Part shown: positions 1-7,973 of the stretch, one piece after another
Numbering within the stretch: the first letter of the stretch is position 1
Layout: each line of letters opens with the position of its first letter
Assembly (NCBI RefSeq): GCF_010894405.1
Contig: NZ_JAAIYA010000003.1
Span: 62,001-126,000 of the forward strand
Origin: Pyxidicoccus caerfyrddinensis
GTDB taxonomy: Bacteria; Myxococcota; Myxococcia; Myxococcales; Myxococcaceae
Length of the DNA: 64,000 nucleotides
Direction: 5' to 3'
Program-made: the position numbers and the translations under genes
The notes under the pieces: model-generated
Told to the model about the DNA's origin: nothing
Seen by the model: the letters and a program-made list of their open reading frames with translations, nothing else
Databases searched by the model: none

Positions 1-59
1 ACTGCCGCAACTTCATCAAGCAGGTGACGGAGTCGTCCGCGAAGAAGCGTTCTGCTTGA
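1..59 (+). CDS. 3' end of an unidentified protein-coding gene
   Basis: The third forward frame is open from the window edge to a TGA at 57-59 and encodes a lysine-rich tail ending SSAKKRSA. Only about 18 residues are visible, so no family can be assigned. The basic tail and the G/C-biased codons make it more likely to be a true gene end than chance, but this is weak evidence. The next 210 bases contain no convincing gene and separate it from the leftward gene ending at 270. Confidence 0.4.
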   Translation, partial: CRNFIKQVTESSAKKRSA

Positions 60-269
60 GCGCCCAACGCCACCAATAGCGGGTCATGCGCCGCCAGGAA
101 TTGAAAGTTCGGAGATGTCGGGGAGGCCATCGGTCACCAGGGTTACTGGTTGCCGCTCCGGTATGGCTGGCCCGTGCTTTTCGCGCAAGTCGGGGCTCTA
201 CCTCCACAGGGTGGGGGCGCACTCGAAGTGAAAGGAATGGGAAGCCCTTGCAGCGGGTATGGGCGGTAG

Positions 270-770
270 CTACGGCTGGAAGGGGTAGCGAGCCAGCACC
301 TGTCCCTCGGGCGACACGGCATACAGTTCGAACCAGTCGAGCGTGAGGTTGAAGCCGGGAGCGAAGCCGCCGCACTTCTCCACGCGCTGGTTGATTCGGA
401 CGAAATAGAGACCGCCTTCCTGTCCGACGACCACTTCCATGGCCTTCGCCGAGTGAGAACAGGTACCCGCGGATTCTTTCGGAAAGCTCGACAACAGTTG
501 TTGCAGCGCGGCATGGGCGGCGAGGACCGCGGGGCCATCCAGCGTGGCCAGGGGACGCACGTCATCTGGCCACTCAATGCCTGCTGCGATGATGGGGCCG
601 CGAGTCAAGGGAGTTCCCCCATCGGTGCTGGCGGCGCTGGGTGGGAGGACAGCGGTCCCACCATCGAGCCTTGAGGTGTTCGATGGAGTGCCAGGGGAGC
701 CTCCGTCAATTGCCAGAGGCCCTCCATCGAGCAGCAGCGAGGTGAGCAGTAGAAAGTAGTGTGCTGGCAT
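270..770 (-). CDS. Putative exported protein with Asp-Gly-Gly linker
   Basis: A 166-residue protein of unknown function. I start it at the ATG at 770 (MPAHYFLLL) because the longer frame runs back over the preceding gene. The N-terminus is a short hydrophobic stretch consistent with export. It is followed by a low-complexity region rich in Asp-Gly-Gly, Pro and Ser (about residues 15-60), a linker style common in secreted myxobacterial proteins. The C-terminal hundred residues look folded and contain two cysteines (in TCSH and KCGG) that could form a disulfide. It lies 28 bases downstream of the JAMM-like lipoprotein gene on the same strand, so the two are probably co-transcribed and may work together in the envelope. 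I do not recognise the family. Confidence 0.6.
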   Translation of the reverse strand: MPAHYFLLLTSLLLDGGPLAIDGGSPGTPSNTSRLDGGTAVLPPSAASTDGGTPLTRGPIIAAGIEWPDDVRPLATLDGPAVLAAHAALQQLLSSFPKESAGTCSHSAKAMEVVVGQEGGLYFVRINQRVEKCGGFAPGFNLTLDWFELYAVSPEGQVLARYPFQP

Positions 771-798
771 CTTGCGACCCTGGGGGAAACGCGGCGTT

Positions 799-1581
799 CT
801 ATTCCAGCTCGGGAAGGCACTGCGGCGGAGCGGCCCGGGGGCTGAGCCTGCTGGATGATTGGGGTTGGCAGGTTGCCTGGAACTCCCATACCTGCTTGTC
901 CTCGTTCCAGCGAAAGACCTCACCCGCTGGGCTCCACTTGTAGAAGCGAGGCGCGTCGAGGCGTCCCGTGGCGAGCCACGCCGATGCAAGAATCGGCTGT
1001 CCCCGAGCATCGCGCGCCAGCTTGCCACTGGGGCTCGCTGCGTAGGACACCATCGTCCAGATTCCCTCGCGTGTCTTCATCGCGGGAAACGTGACGAGGT
1101 CCGGGCTGCTCATGCGCGCACCACAAGGATGATTGTGTGCGAAGCCCAGGATGGGCAGGTCTCGACCGAAATCTTCATCCTCCACTCCACCGAAAGGGGG
1201 AGTGCATGAGTCGCGCTCCTTGGTCAGGTTGCGGATGGGCCAGGACACGCGCCAGTCCTGAGGGGTCCTGTAGAGAGCGACGCAATACTCGGAAGCGTCG
1301 GGGCGCGCGCGTCCCGTGCTCGCATCACAGGCGTCTGCCGCACCTGGCAGGGCCATCAGTGCTTTGAGAACCGGGAGCACCAGGTCGTCCGGAACACTAC
1401 TGGCCGTGTCCGAGATGACGACAGGGACGTCCTCGTGTTTCCAGGGACCGGGCGAGATTGCAAGGTCGGGCGTGTCCTCCAGGACAGGCAGCTCGGCTCG
1501 GACGTAGTAGCGCCTGGGGCCTGCGCACGCGACGGCAAGCATGATTACGGGTGCGAGGACATGCCACGGAGGAAACCTCAT
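799..1581 (-). CDS. Lipoprotein with a JAMM/MPN-like metalloprotease motif
   Basis: A 260-residue protein with an N-terminal signal ending in LAVAC, consistent with lipoprotein processing at Cys19. The middle carries FAHNHPCGARMSSPD, which resembles the JAMM zinc site (HxH, then SxxD), with acidic residues upstream (VEDEDFG) that could supply the catalytic Glu. The HxH to SxxD spacing is six residues rather than the usual seven, so activity is not certain. JAMM enzymes are isopeptidases or amidases (deubiquitinase, RadC-like and peptide hydrolase families); an envelope-anchored one is unusual. The final hundred residues form an additional domain with WLATGRLDAP. It is first in a two-gene leftward unit and divergent from the FAD monooxygenase at 1735, with 153 bases between the starts. 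Confidence 0.7.
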   Translation of the reverse strand: MRFPPWHVLAPVIMLAVACAGPRRYYVRAELPVLEDTPDLAISPGPWKHEDVPVVISDTASSVPDDLVLPVLKALMALPGAADACDASTGRARPDASEYCVALYRTPQDWRVSWPIRNLTKERDSCTPPFGGVEDEDFGRDLPILGFAHNHPCGARMSSPDLVTFPAMKTREGIWTMVSYAASPSGKLARDARGQPILASAWLATGRLDAPRFYKWSPAGEVFRWNEDKQVWEFQATCQPQSSSRLSPRAAPPQCLPELE

Positions 1582-1734
1582 TTCTTCCGGAATCTACTGT
1601 GCGTCAGGGGGGCGGCGAAGGGCGGGAGAATAATCCTGAAGCGAACGCGCTCCCCGCGTCAGCGCACTCGACTCCTGGTGAGGTGGCGTTCCTTCGGCGA
1701 GGCTTGAGCCGCGTGTCGGGGTAGAAGGGCCGGC

Positions 1735-2937
1735 ATGAAGGCTCCTCGTGTCGTCATCGTCGGTGGTGGACCCGCCGGAATGGTCCTCGCCTATCAGCTC
1801 GTCTCGAACGGCGTCCCGGTGCGTGTCCTGGAGCGCCACCCGGACTTCGAGCGCGAGTTCCGCGGCGAGCTCCTGCAGGCCTCCGTCGTGGAGGCTCTCG
1901 AGCGCGCGGGACTCTTCTCCGTCCTGCGCGAGCGCGGCCTGGCGCTGCCGGACATCGAGCGGCGCATGTACGTGGGCATGCGTCGTCAGGTCCGCGTGCC
2001 CGGTCCCCGGGAGCGCGGCGCGGTGGTGTCGCAGCCCGGGATGCTCGCCCTGCTGCACGAGCTGTGTGGCCGCTACCCCCACTACCAGTTGGACTTCGGC
2101 ACCACCGTGCTCGACGCCATCCAGGAGGACGGGCGCGTTGTCGCGATGAAGACCCGGCACGACGGCGTGGAGGGCCGTGTCGACGGAGACCTCTTCATCG
2201 TCTGCAACGGACGCAACAGCCACCTGCGCAAGTCGTGCGGGCTGGAGACCGAGGAGTTCGAGACGACCGCCGACGCGCTCTGGCTGCGCTTCGACCTCTC
2301 CGCCGCACCCGAGACGCTGCCCGAGTCGCTCCAGGTCCACATGTTCGGCAAGGGGCTCGTCGTCGTCTTCCAGCCCTCCACGAACCACCGCCTGCATCTG
2401 GCGTACAGCGAGCCGGGCGACCTCAACCGTCTGCGCAAGGACCTCCCGGAGCTGCGCAAGCGCCTGTTGCCCACGGTGCCGGAGGCGCTGCGCCCGCACG
2501 TGGAGCGCCAGCTCGATGAGAAGACCGACTGGCAGGTGCTCAAGATTCTCGTCGACCGCGTGCGCCGCTGGCATGCGCCCGGCGTGCTCTTCCTCGGAGA
2601 CGCCGCGCACACCATGTCGCCGTCGGGAGGGCAGGGGTTGAACCTCGCCATCCGCGACACCTTCGTGGCCGCCAACCGCCTGCTGGATGCCATCCAGGCG
2701 GAAAGCCCGCTGGACGAAGCGGTCTTCCAGGCGATTCAGCAGGAGCGCCAACCCGAAATCGACCGGGTCCAGGCAGGCCAGACGCGCGCGGGACAGATGG
2801 TGCTCAAGCCCCTGGGCGTGCTGCACGTGATGTTCACCCTGCTGGGCGCGGTGATGAAGCTCGCGGGCAAGAAGATGCAGGGCGCGGGAGGAGTGCCTGC
2901 CGTCGAGCCGCGCTACTTCACGCCGCTCGCACGCTGA
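1735..2937 (+). CDS. FAD-dependent monooxygenase (PHBH-like)
   Basis: A 400-residue flavoprotein of the p-hydroxybenzoate hydroxylase/UbiH-like class. Residues 6-15 form the FAD-binding Rossmann motif (VVIVGGGPAG), and residues about 288-303 contain GDAAHTMSPSGGQGLN, the second FAD/ribityl-binding motif. The overall length is typical for single-component aromatic hydroxylases and halogenase-like monooxygenases. Such enzymes use NAD(P)H and O2 to hydroxylate aromatic or polyketide substrates; the substrate cannot be read from the sequence. No biosynthetic cluster surrounds it. It is transcribed alone, divergent from the JAMM lipoprotein, and is followed directly by a hairpin at 2938-2955. Confidence 0.88.
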   Translation: MKAPRVVIVGGGPAGMVLAYQLVSNGVPVRVLERHPDFEREFRGELLQASVVEALERAGLFSVLRERGLALPDIERRMYVGMRRQVRVPGPRERGAVVSQPGMLALLHELCGRYPHYQLDFGTTVLDAIQEDGRVVAMKTRHDGVEGRVDGDLFIVCNGRNSHLRKSCGLETEEFETTADALWLRFDLSAAPETLPESLQVHMFGKGLVVVFQPSTNHRLHLAYSEPGDLNRLRKDLPELRKRLLPTVPEALRPHVERQLDEKTDWQVLKILVDRVRRWHAPGVLFLGDAAHTMSPSGGQGLNLAIRDTFVAANRLLDAIQAESPLDEAVFQAIQQERQPEIDRVQAGQTRAGQMVLKPLGVLHVMFTLLGAVMKLAGKKMQGAGGVPAVEPRYFTPLAR

Positions 2938-2955
2938 GGCGCAGCCGGATGCGCC
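2938..2955 (+). terminator. Hairpin after the monooxygenase gene
   Basis: GGCGCA and TGCGCC form a perfect 6-bp stem around a 6-base loop immediately after the stop codon. There is no T-run, so it may be only a 3'-end stabiliser or a weak terminator. Confidence 0.4.
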
Positions 2956-3103
2956 GGGAGAGCACTTCGGGGCCCTGAAGATTCGGGCGTCGGCGCGGAC
3001 CCACCTGGCCCTCCTCCTCGCGCGGAAATCCCCATGCAATCGTCCGTCGCTGGCCCCGTATTCTACATTGTAGTAACACCCCAGCCAGCAAGACGAGGTT
3101 TGC

Positions 3104-5764
3104 GTGCCGCCGTTGGAGCCGAGGAGTGGAGGCCCCCAGAAGGTCCCCCGACTGCCTCTGTCCCTGCTGCGGGCATGGCTTCCGTACGCCGAGCGGGACG
3201 AGGTGATTGTCGAGCTCCGCGCCGAGTTCGCTTCCCGCGAGGCCCGTGAGGGCCGCCGGGCCGCGAGCGCGTGGTTGTGGCGTCAGGTGCTCGGCTCCGT
3301 GCCGCCGCTGGTGCGGCGGACGTTCTTCCGCGGTTGGACCGGCTTCGAGCCGACCTCCAGCCGCCTGCGCCCCGGAGGCCCCCCCATGGAGAGCTTCATC
3401 ATGGACCTGCGCTACGCCGCCCGCCGGCTGCGCGCGCGTCCCAGCTACGCGCTGCTGGCCATCCTCACCCTCGCCATCGGCGTTGGCGGGACAGCGGCGG
3501 CCTTCGGGCTCGTCCGCGGACTGCTCCTGACGCCGCTGCCGTACCCCAATGAAGAGCGGCTCGGCCTCTTCTGGTCCCCGGGTGACTGGTCCGAGCGCGA
3601 GTTCCTCCACCTGTCCTCCGACTGGTCCGGCTTCAGCGCCGTCGCCGCCTTCCGCACCAAGGAGCTCCCGCTGCGCCGAGGCCCCCAGGCCTCGCCCGAG
3701 CTGGTGACCTCGATCTCCACCACGGCCGGCCTCTTCGACGTACTCGGCGTCCGCCCCGCGCTGGGCCGCGCCTTCGAGCCCGGCGAGGACCGTCCGGGCG
3801 CCGCGCCGGCGGTCATCATCAGCGACGGGCTCTACTCGGACCTCGGCGGGCAGCCGTCGCTCATCGGCAACACGGTGGAGCTCGACGGGGCGACGCACAC
3901 CGTGGTGGGCGTCATGCCCAGGGGCTTCTGGTTCCCGGACCCGACGGTGCGCGCCTGGGTGGTGGAGCCGCTCAATCCGGAGGACGGCTCCGGCAACTAC
4001 GCGCTGGTGGGCCGCCGCGCTCCCGGCACGGACGGGCCCGCCGTGGACCTGGCGCTGAAGCGACTCGGAGCGCGGCTCAAGGAGCGCTTCCAGTACCCGG
4101 CGGCTTGGGACAAGTCCCGCGCGCCCGCGCTGACGCCGCTGCGTGAGCACCTGCTCGGGCCGCTGCAGGCGCCGCTGCTCGCGACGCTCGCGGCCATGGC
4201 GGTGCTGCTGCTCATCGCCTGCGCCAACGTCGCCGCGCTGATGCTCGGGCAGGTGGACAGCCGCGCCACCGAGCTCGCCGTCCGCATGGCGCTCGGCGCG
4301 GACAGCCGCCGGATGACGCAGCAGTTGCTCGCGGAGGCACTCCTGCTGGGGCTCGCCGCCGCCGGAGTCGGCGCCGTCATCGCGGCCCAGGGCTTCCGGC
4401 TGCTCACCGACGCGCTGCCGCTCGGGCCGCTCGCGCCGCATGGCTCGCTGGACTGGGGCGTGTTCTCCGCCGCGCTCGTGCTGGCGCTCGTCGCGGCCTT
4501 CGCGGTGGCGCTGCTGCCGGCGCGCTCGCTGCGTAGGTCCGACCCGCAGCGCGCTCTCTCGAAGTCGCGCACGGGTGGAGTGGGTGCACGCGGTGGGCGG
4601 ACGGAAGGCGCGCTGGTGGTGGGGCAGGTGGCGCTCGCGGTGCTGTTGACGGCGGGGGCCGCGCTGCTCGTGCGCTCGGTGACGAACCTGCGCGCCATCG
4701 ACTCGGGGGTGGACACCGGCCGCGTCGCGGTGCTGGACGTGGTGATGGAGGGCAACGTCGCTCGCGAGGCCCGGCCGCGGGTGATGGCGGACCTGGAGGC
4801 CACGCTCGCCACGCTCCCGGGCGTCCGCGCGGTGGGCGCCACGCAGAAGCTGCCGCTGCGCGGCGCGGGTGAGGACTGGGGGCTCGAAATCGAGGGCAAG
4901 CCGGACCTGCCCTCCACCACCACCTACGTGCGGCTGGTGTCCCCCGGGTACTTCGAGGCCATTGGCATCCAGTTGATTGACGGGCGCCTGCTGCTCGAGA
5001 GCGACCGGGTGGACACCGAGCGCGCCGTGGTCATCAACCGCGCGCTCGCGAAGAAGTACTTCCCGGGGGAGAACCCCATCGGCCAGCGCATCAACACGGG
5101 ACTTGAAGGGCTGGAGCGCATCGTCGGCGTCGTGGAGGACGTGGCGGAGGCGGGCCTCACCGACGGCTCCGTGCCCGCGCGCTACATGCTCCACGCGCAG
5201 GTGGCGGACATGATGATGACAGGGCAGGTGCTGGTGCTGCGCGCGCAGCCCGGGCAGGACCCCGCGGCGCTGGTCGATGCCGCCCGGAAGCAGATTGCCG
5301 CCACCTCGCCCTCCGTGGCCGTGCAGCGCGGCTCCACGCTGGAGGCGGTGTTCGCCCAGGCCATCGGTCCCGCGCGGCAGGTGATGTCCGTGCTCACGTT
5401 CCTCACTGCGCTCGCGGTGGTGCTCGGCGCGGTGGGGGTGTATGGCGTCACCTCGCACTTCGTCCGGCGGCGGCAGCGGGACTTGGGCATCTGCATCGCG
5501 CTCGGGCTGCGTCCGTCGCGGGTGGTGGCGCAGGTGGTGGGACGGGGTGGGGCGCTGGTGCTGCTCGGGAGCGTGATTGGCATCATCGCGGCGCTGGCCC
5601 TGGCGCGGCTGCTCTCGTCGTTCCTGTATGGAGTGAGCGCGGTGGACCCGCTGTCGCTCGCGGGCGCCACGCTGGGGTTGCTGGCGGTGGGTGTTGGCGC
5701 GGCGCTGCTGCCCGCCTGGCGCGCCAGTCGACTGGACCCCGCCGTCGTGTTCCGTGAGGGATAG
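3104..5764 (+). CDS. ADOP-family ABC transporter permease (MacB/FtsX type)
   Basis: An 886-residue permease of the duplicated orphan permease class. Residues 1-90 form the soluble N-terminal helical domain typical of ADOP proteins. The first transmembrane segment is near residues 117-140, followed by a MacB-type periplasmic domain, three membrane spans near 355-480, a second periplasmic domain and a C-terminal FtsX trio (about 765-880) containing RRRQRDLGICIALG. The start is the GTG at 3104, preceded by CGAGG at a suitable distance. These proteins are thought to use mechanotransmission for lipoprotein or peptide export, but no ATPase gene is adjacent. The PadR regulator 42 bases downstream is the usual ADOP partner and probably controls this unit. 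Confidence 0.88.
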   Translation: MPPLEPRSGGPQKVPRLPLSLLRAWLPYAERDEVIVELRAEFASREAREGRRAASAWLWRQVLGSVPPLVRRTFFRGWTGFEPTSSRLRPGGPPMESFIMDLRYAARRLRARPSYALLAILTLAIGVGGTAAAFGLVRGLLLTPLPYPNEERLGLFWSPGDWSEREFLHLSSDWSGFSAVAAFRTKELPLRRGPQASPELVTSISTTAGLFDVLGVRPALGRAFEPGEDRPGAAPAVIISDGLYSDLGGQPSLIGNTVELDGATHTVVGVMPRGFWFPDPTVRAWVVEPLNPEDGSGNYALVGRRAPGTDGPAVDLALKRLGARLKERFQYPAAWDKSRAPALTPLREHLLGPLQAPLLATLAAMAVLLLIACANVAALMLGQVDSRATELAVRMALGADSRRMTQQLLAEALLLGLAAAGVGAVIAAQGFRLLTDALPLGPLAPHGSLDWGVFSAALVLALVAAFAVALLPARSLRRSDPQRALSKSRTGGVGARGGRTEGALVVGQVALAVLLTAGAALLVRSVTNLRAIDSGVDTGRVAVLDVVMEGNVAREARPRVMADLEATLATLPGVRAVGATQKLPLRGAGEDWGLEIEGKPDLPSTTTYVRLVSPGYFEAIGIQLIDGRLLLESDRVDTERAVVINRALAKKYFPGENPIGQRINTGLEGLERIVGVVEDVAEAGLTDGSVPARYMLHAQVADMMMTGQVLVLRAQPGQDPAALVDAARKQIAATSPSVAVQRGSTLEAVFAQAIGPARQVMSVLTFLTALAVVLGAVGVYGVTSHFVRRRQRDLGICIALGLRPSRVVAQVVGRGGALVLLGSVIGIIAALALARLLSSFLYGVSAVDPLSLAGATLGLLAVGVGAALLPAWRASRLDPAVVFREG

Positions 5765-5806
5765 AGTCCCGCCCGTTTCAAGCTGTCGTTTCGAGAGGAG
5801 CAGTCC

Positions 5807-6175
5807 GTGTCGCCCGCTTCCAGCACGACGTCCGATGCACCCCTCGGCACCTTCGAAGAGCAGGTGCTGCTCGCCGTGGTCCGCACCGCGCGGGCCCCCG
5901 ACGTGGGGGGCGCGTACGGAATGGCCGTCCGCCGGGAGCTGGAGGTGGTGGCCGGACGCGAGGTGGCGATTGGCGCGGTGTACGCCACGCTGGACCGGCT
6001 CGAAGCGAAGGGGCTGGTTGCGTCCGAGCGGGGGGACAGCTCCCGGCGGGTGTTCGCCGTCACGCCTCGGGGCGCTCGCGCGCTGGTGGACACGCGCGAG
6101 ATGCGAGAGCGGCTGTGGAGCGGAGTGGACCTCGTGCCGCTGCTCGCGGGTGGGGTGACTCGGCGAGCCACCTGA
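5807..6175 (+). CDS. PadR family transcriptional regulator
   Basis: A 122-residue winged-helix repressor. The N-terminal half carries the PadR pattern: a helix around FEEQVLLAVVR, then AYGMAVRRELE and GAVYATLDRLEAKGLVASE, which is the recognition helix and wing. The start is a GTG at 5807 with GAGAGGAG about seven bases upstream. PadR proteins usually repress nearby transporter genes until a ligand binds. The position 42 bases after the ADOP permease suggests co-transcription and feedback control of it. The C-terminus is short, so this is a minimal (PadR-s1) member with little dimerisation domain. Confidence 0.9.
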   Translation: MSPASSTTSDAPLGTFEEQVLLAVVRTARAPDVGGAYGMAVRRELEVVAGREVAIGAVYATLDRLEAKGLVASERGDSSRRVFAVTPRGARALVDTREMRERLWSGVDLVPLLAGGVTRRAT

Positions 6176-6182
6176 CCCGGGC

Positions 6183-6212
6183 GATGCGCTCGCCGAATTC
6201 ATCGAGCGCATC
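6183..6212. terminator. Bidirectional terminator hairpin
   Basis: GATGCGCTCG (6183-6192) pairs perfectly with CGAGCGCATC (6203-6212) across a 10-base loop, between the convergent padR-like and serine hydrolase genes. There is no T-run on either side. Confidence 0.6.
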
Positions 6213-6265
6213 GGGGACTGCGATTCCGCGTGGGGCGTGAGCGACGGGGACCAGGCCCGTGAGGC

Positions 6266-7834
6266 TCAGGGCTTCGCGCCGAGCTTCTCCAGCATCTTCA
6301 CGGCGTTGGTGTTCTTCGAATCCAGCTCGAGCGACTTCTTGTAGCTGGCGATGGCCTCCTCCTTCTGGCCCGCCTTCATGAAGCACTCACCGAGGCTGTC
6401 ATAGGCATTCGCGTCCTCGGGGTAGAGCTCGACGTTCGCCTGGAGCACCTTCAGCGCGTCGGCGCCCTGTCCCTCGCTGAGCAGCCGGTAGCCGAGGTTG
6501 TTCAGGTCCCCGGGAGTCAGCTTGCCGGACGTGTCATCTCGCTTCATGGACCGGTACCAGGCGAGCGCCGCATCCGTTCCCTTGAGCCGCGCGAGCAGGT
6601 CCATCTGGATGAAGAAGTTCTCCGGGCGGGGGACATACGACTTCCAGCCATACTCGGCGGCCACGCTGGAGACGATACGGTCGAACAGCAGGCCGCCGCT
6701 GTCCGAGTTGGTCATGATGGCGACCCCACTGCCCGAGTCGGCGAACGCAATCAGGAGGCACTGGAAGCCCTCGTTCGAGCCGCCGTGCAGGAAGCGGTCC
6801 TTGTCGCCCTCCAACTGGAACCCCAGCCCGAAGGACTCCGACTGCTTCGTGAGCATCTGCTTCGCCATCGCCTGTGACAGCACGCGAGTGGACTTCCCCG
6901 CCCGTGCCTTCGATACCTCAATGGCGACGCGCCCCAGGTCGGACGGCGTCGTCCACAGGCCCGCCGCCGCCATCTCCGGGTAGACGTGCCACTTTCCCTC
7001 GACGCTCTCTCCGCCGAAGCGCGTCCCGGCGGCGGCCATCGGCGCGAGGGCGGCGGGCAGGGGCTGCTCGTACGTGCTGTGCTTCAGGCCGAGCGGCGCC
7101 AGCACCGTCTCCCGCATGATTTGCGGAAACGGCTTCTTCAGCTGGTTCACCATCATCAACTGCACGAGCGTGGTGCCGCCGCCGCTGTAGCGCGTCTTCG
7201 TCCCCGGGACGATGTCCACCCGCACCGGAGCGGTGTTCGCGGGCTTCGCTCCGTCCAGGACCTGCTCTACCGTCGGGAGCGGGTCGGTGACCGCGTAGCC
7301 GGGGAAGCCGTGCACCGTCGTGCCCGCGCTGTGGCTGAGCAGGCGGCGCAGCGTCACCTTCTCCGTCTTCGTGTACTCGTTCTCCGGGAGCTTCCACGTA
7401 CCCAGCGTGTCGTTGATGTTCGCGTCGAGCGACCACTTCCTGGCCTCGGCGTGGTGCAGCGCCGCGAGGGCCGTCACCGGCTTGCTGATGGACGCGGCCT
7501 GGAAGAGCGTGTCGGGCGTGACGGGGTCCGTGCCGCCGGCCTGCTTCACGCCATAGCCCTTCGCCCAGACGAGCGCGTTCTTCTCGAACACGGCGACACT
7601 GACGCCGGGAATCTTGTACAGCTCCATCCAGCGCTCGAGCGGCAGGCGCATGGGCTTCTCGCCGGGGAGCGTGACGGTGGGCAGGCCCGCCTCCACCCGG
7701 GCGATGCGGGCCGCCTCGGATGGACGGGCCATCCACTCGGTGGTGGGCTTTCGCGTGTCGGCCGCGGTGAGCAGGGCGACACCCGTGCAGCCAGCGAGGG
7801 TGACGAGGGCGAGGCGGTGAAGCGGTGGGCGCAT
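6266..7834 (-). CDS. Beta-lactamase-fold serine hydrolase lipoprotein with C-terminal TPRs
   Basis: A 522-residue class C beta-lactamase/esterase-like protein (PF00144 type). The N-terminus contains LVTLAGC, a good lipobox with Cys at residue 16, so it is probably membrane anchored. The catalytic SxxK is SISK (Ser115, Lys118). A later YSGG (after KTR) fits the tyrosine motif and HGGSNEG fits the third motif in place of KTG. Residues from about 440 form tetratricopeptide helices (YPEDANAYDSLGECFMKAG), a frequent fusion in this family. Substrates may be esters, D-amino-acid peptides or beta-lactams; sequence alone does not decide. GGAG lies seven bases before the ATG. It is downstream of the metzincin gene, separated by a hairpin. 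Confidence 0.88.
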   Translation of the reverse strand: MRPPLHRLALVTLAGCTGVALLTAADTRKPTTEWMARPSEAARIARVEAGLPTVTLPGEKPMRLPLERWMELYKIPGVSVAVFEKNALVWAKGYGVKQAGGTDPVTPDTLFQAASISKPVTALAALHHAEARKWSLDANINDTLGTWKLPENEYTKTEKVTLRRLLSHSAGTTVHGFPGYAVTDPLPTVEQVLDGAKPANTAPVRVDIVPGTKTRYSGGGTTLVQLMMVNQLKKPFPQIMRETVLAPLGLKHSTYEQPLPAALAPMAAAGTRFGGESVEGKWHVYPEMAAAGLWTTPSDLGRVAIEVSKARAGKSTRVLSQAMAKQMLTKQSESFGLGFQLEGDKDRFLHGGSNEGFQCLLIAFADSGSGVAIMTNSDSGGLLFDRIVSSVAAEYGWKSYVPRPENFFIQMDLLARLKGTDAALAWYRSMKRDDTSGKLTPGDLNNLGYRLLSEGQGADALKVLQANVELYPEDANAYDSLGECFMKAGQKEEAIASYKKSLELDSKNTNAVKMLEKLGAKP

Positions 7835-7911
7835 GACGTTCTCCAGGATTGGCGGCTCCTACGCCGTACCCTCGCATCGATTGCATCCCACCGTGTGCGC
7901 CGGAAACACGA

Positions 7912-7943
7912 CCGCCGGGCCCCTCTCGCGAGGAACCCGGCGG
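7912..7943 (-). terminator. Hairpin after the metzincin gene
   Basis: CCGCCGGG (7912-7919) pairs with CCCGGCGG (7936-7943), with a smaller inner pairing around CTCGCG. It lies between the stop of the metzincin and the start of the hydrolase. In the leftward direction it is followed by TCGTGTTTCC, a poor T-tract. Confidence 0.5.
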
Positions 7944-7973
7944 CGTGGGTGCCGCGCTCTTCAGTTCGAGGGC

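Noticed and set aside
2918..6211. A 1097-residue leftward open frame opposite the ADOP permease
   Set aside because: Shadow frame with His/Arg/Gln-rich composition; the forward genes have strong motifs.
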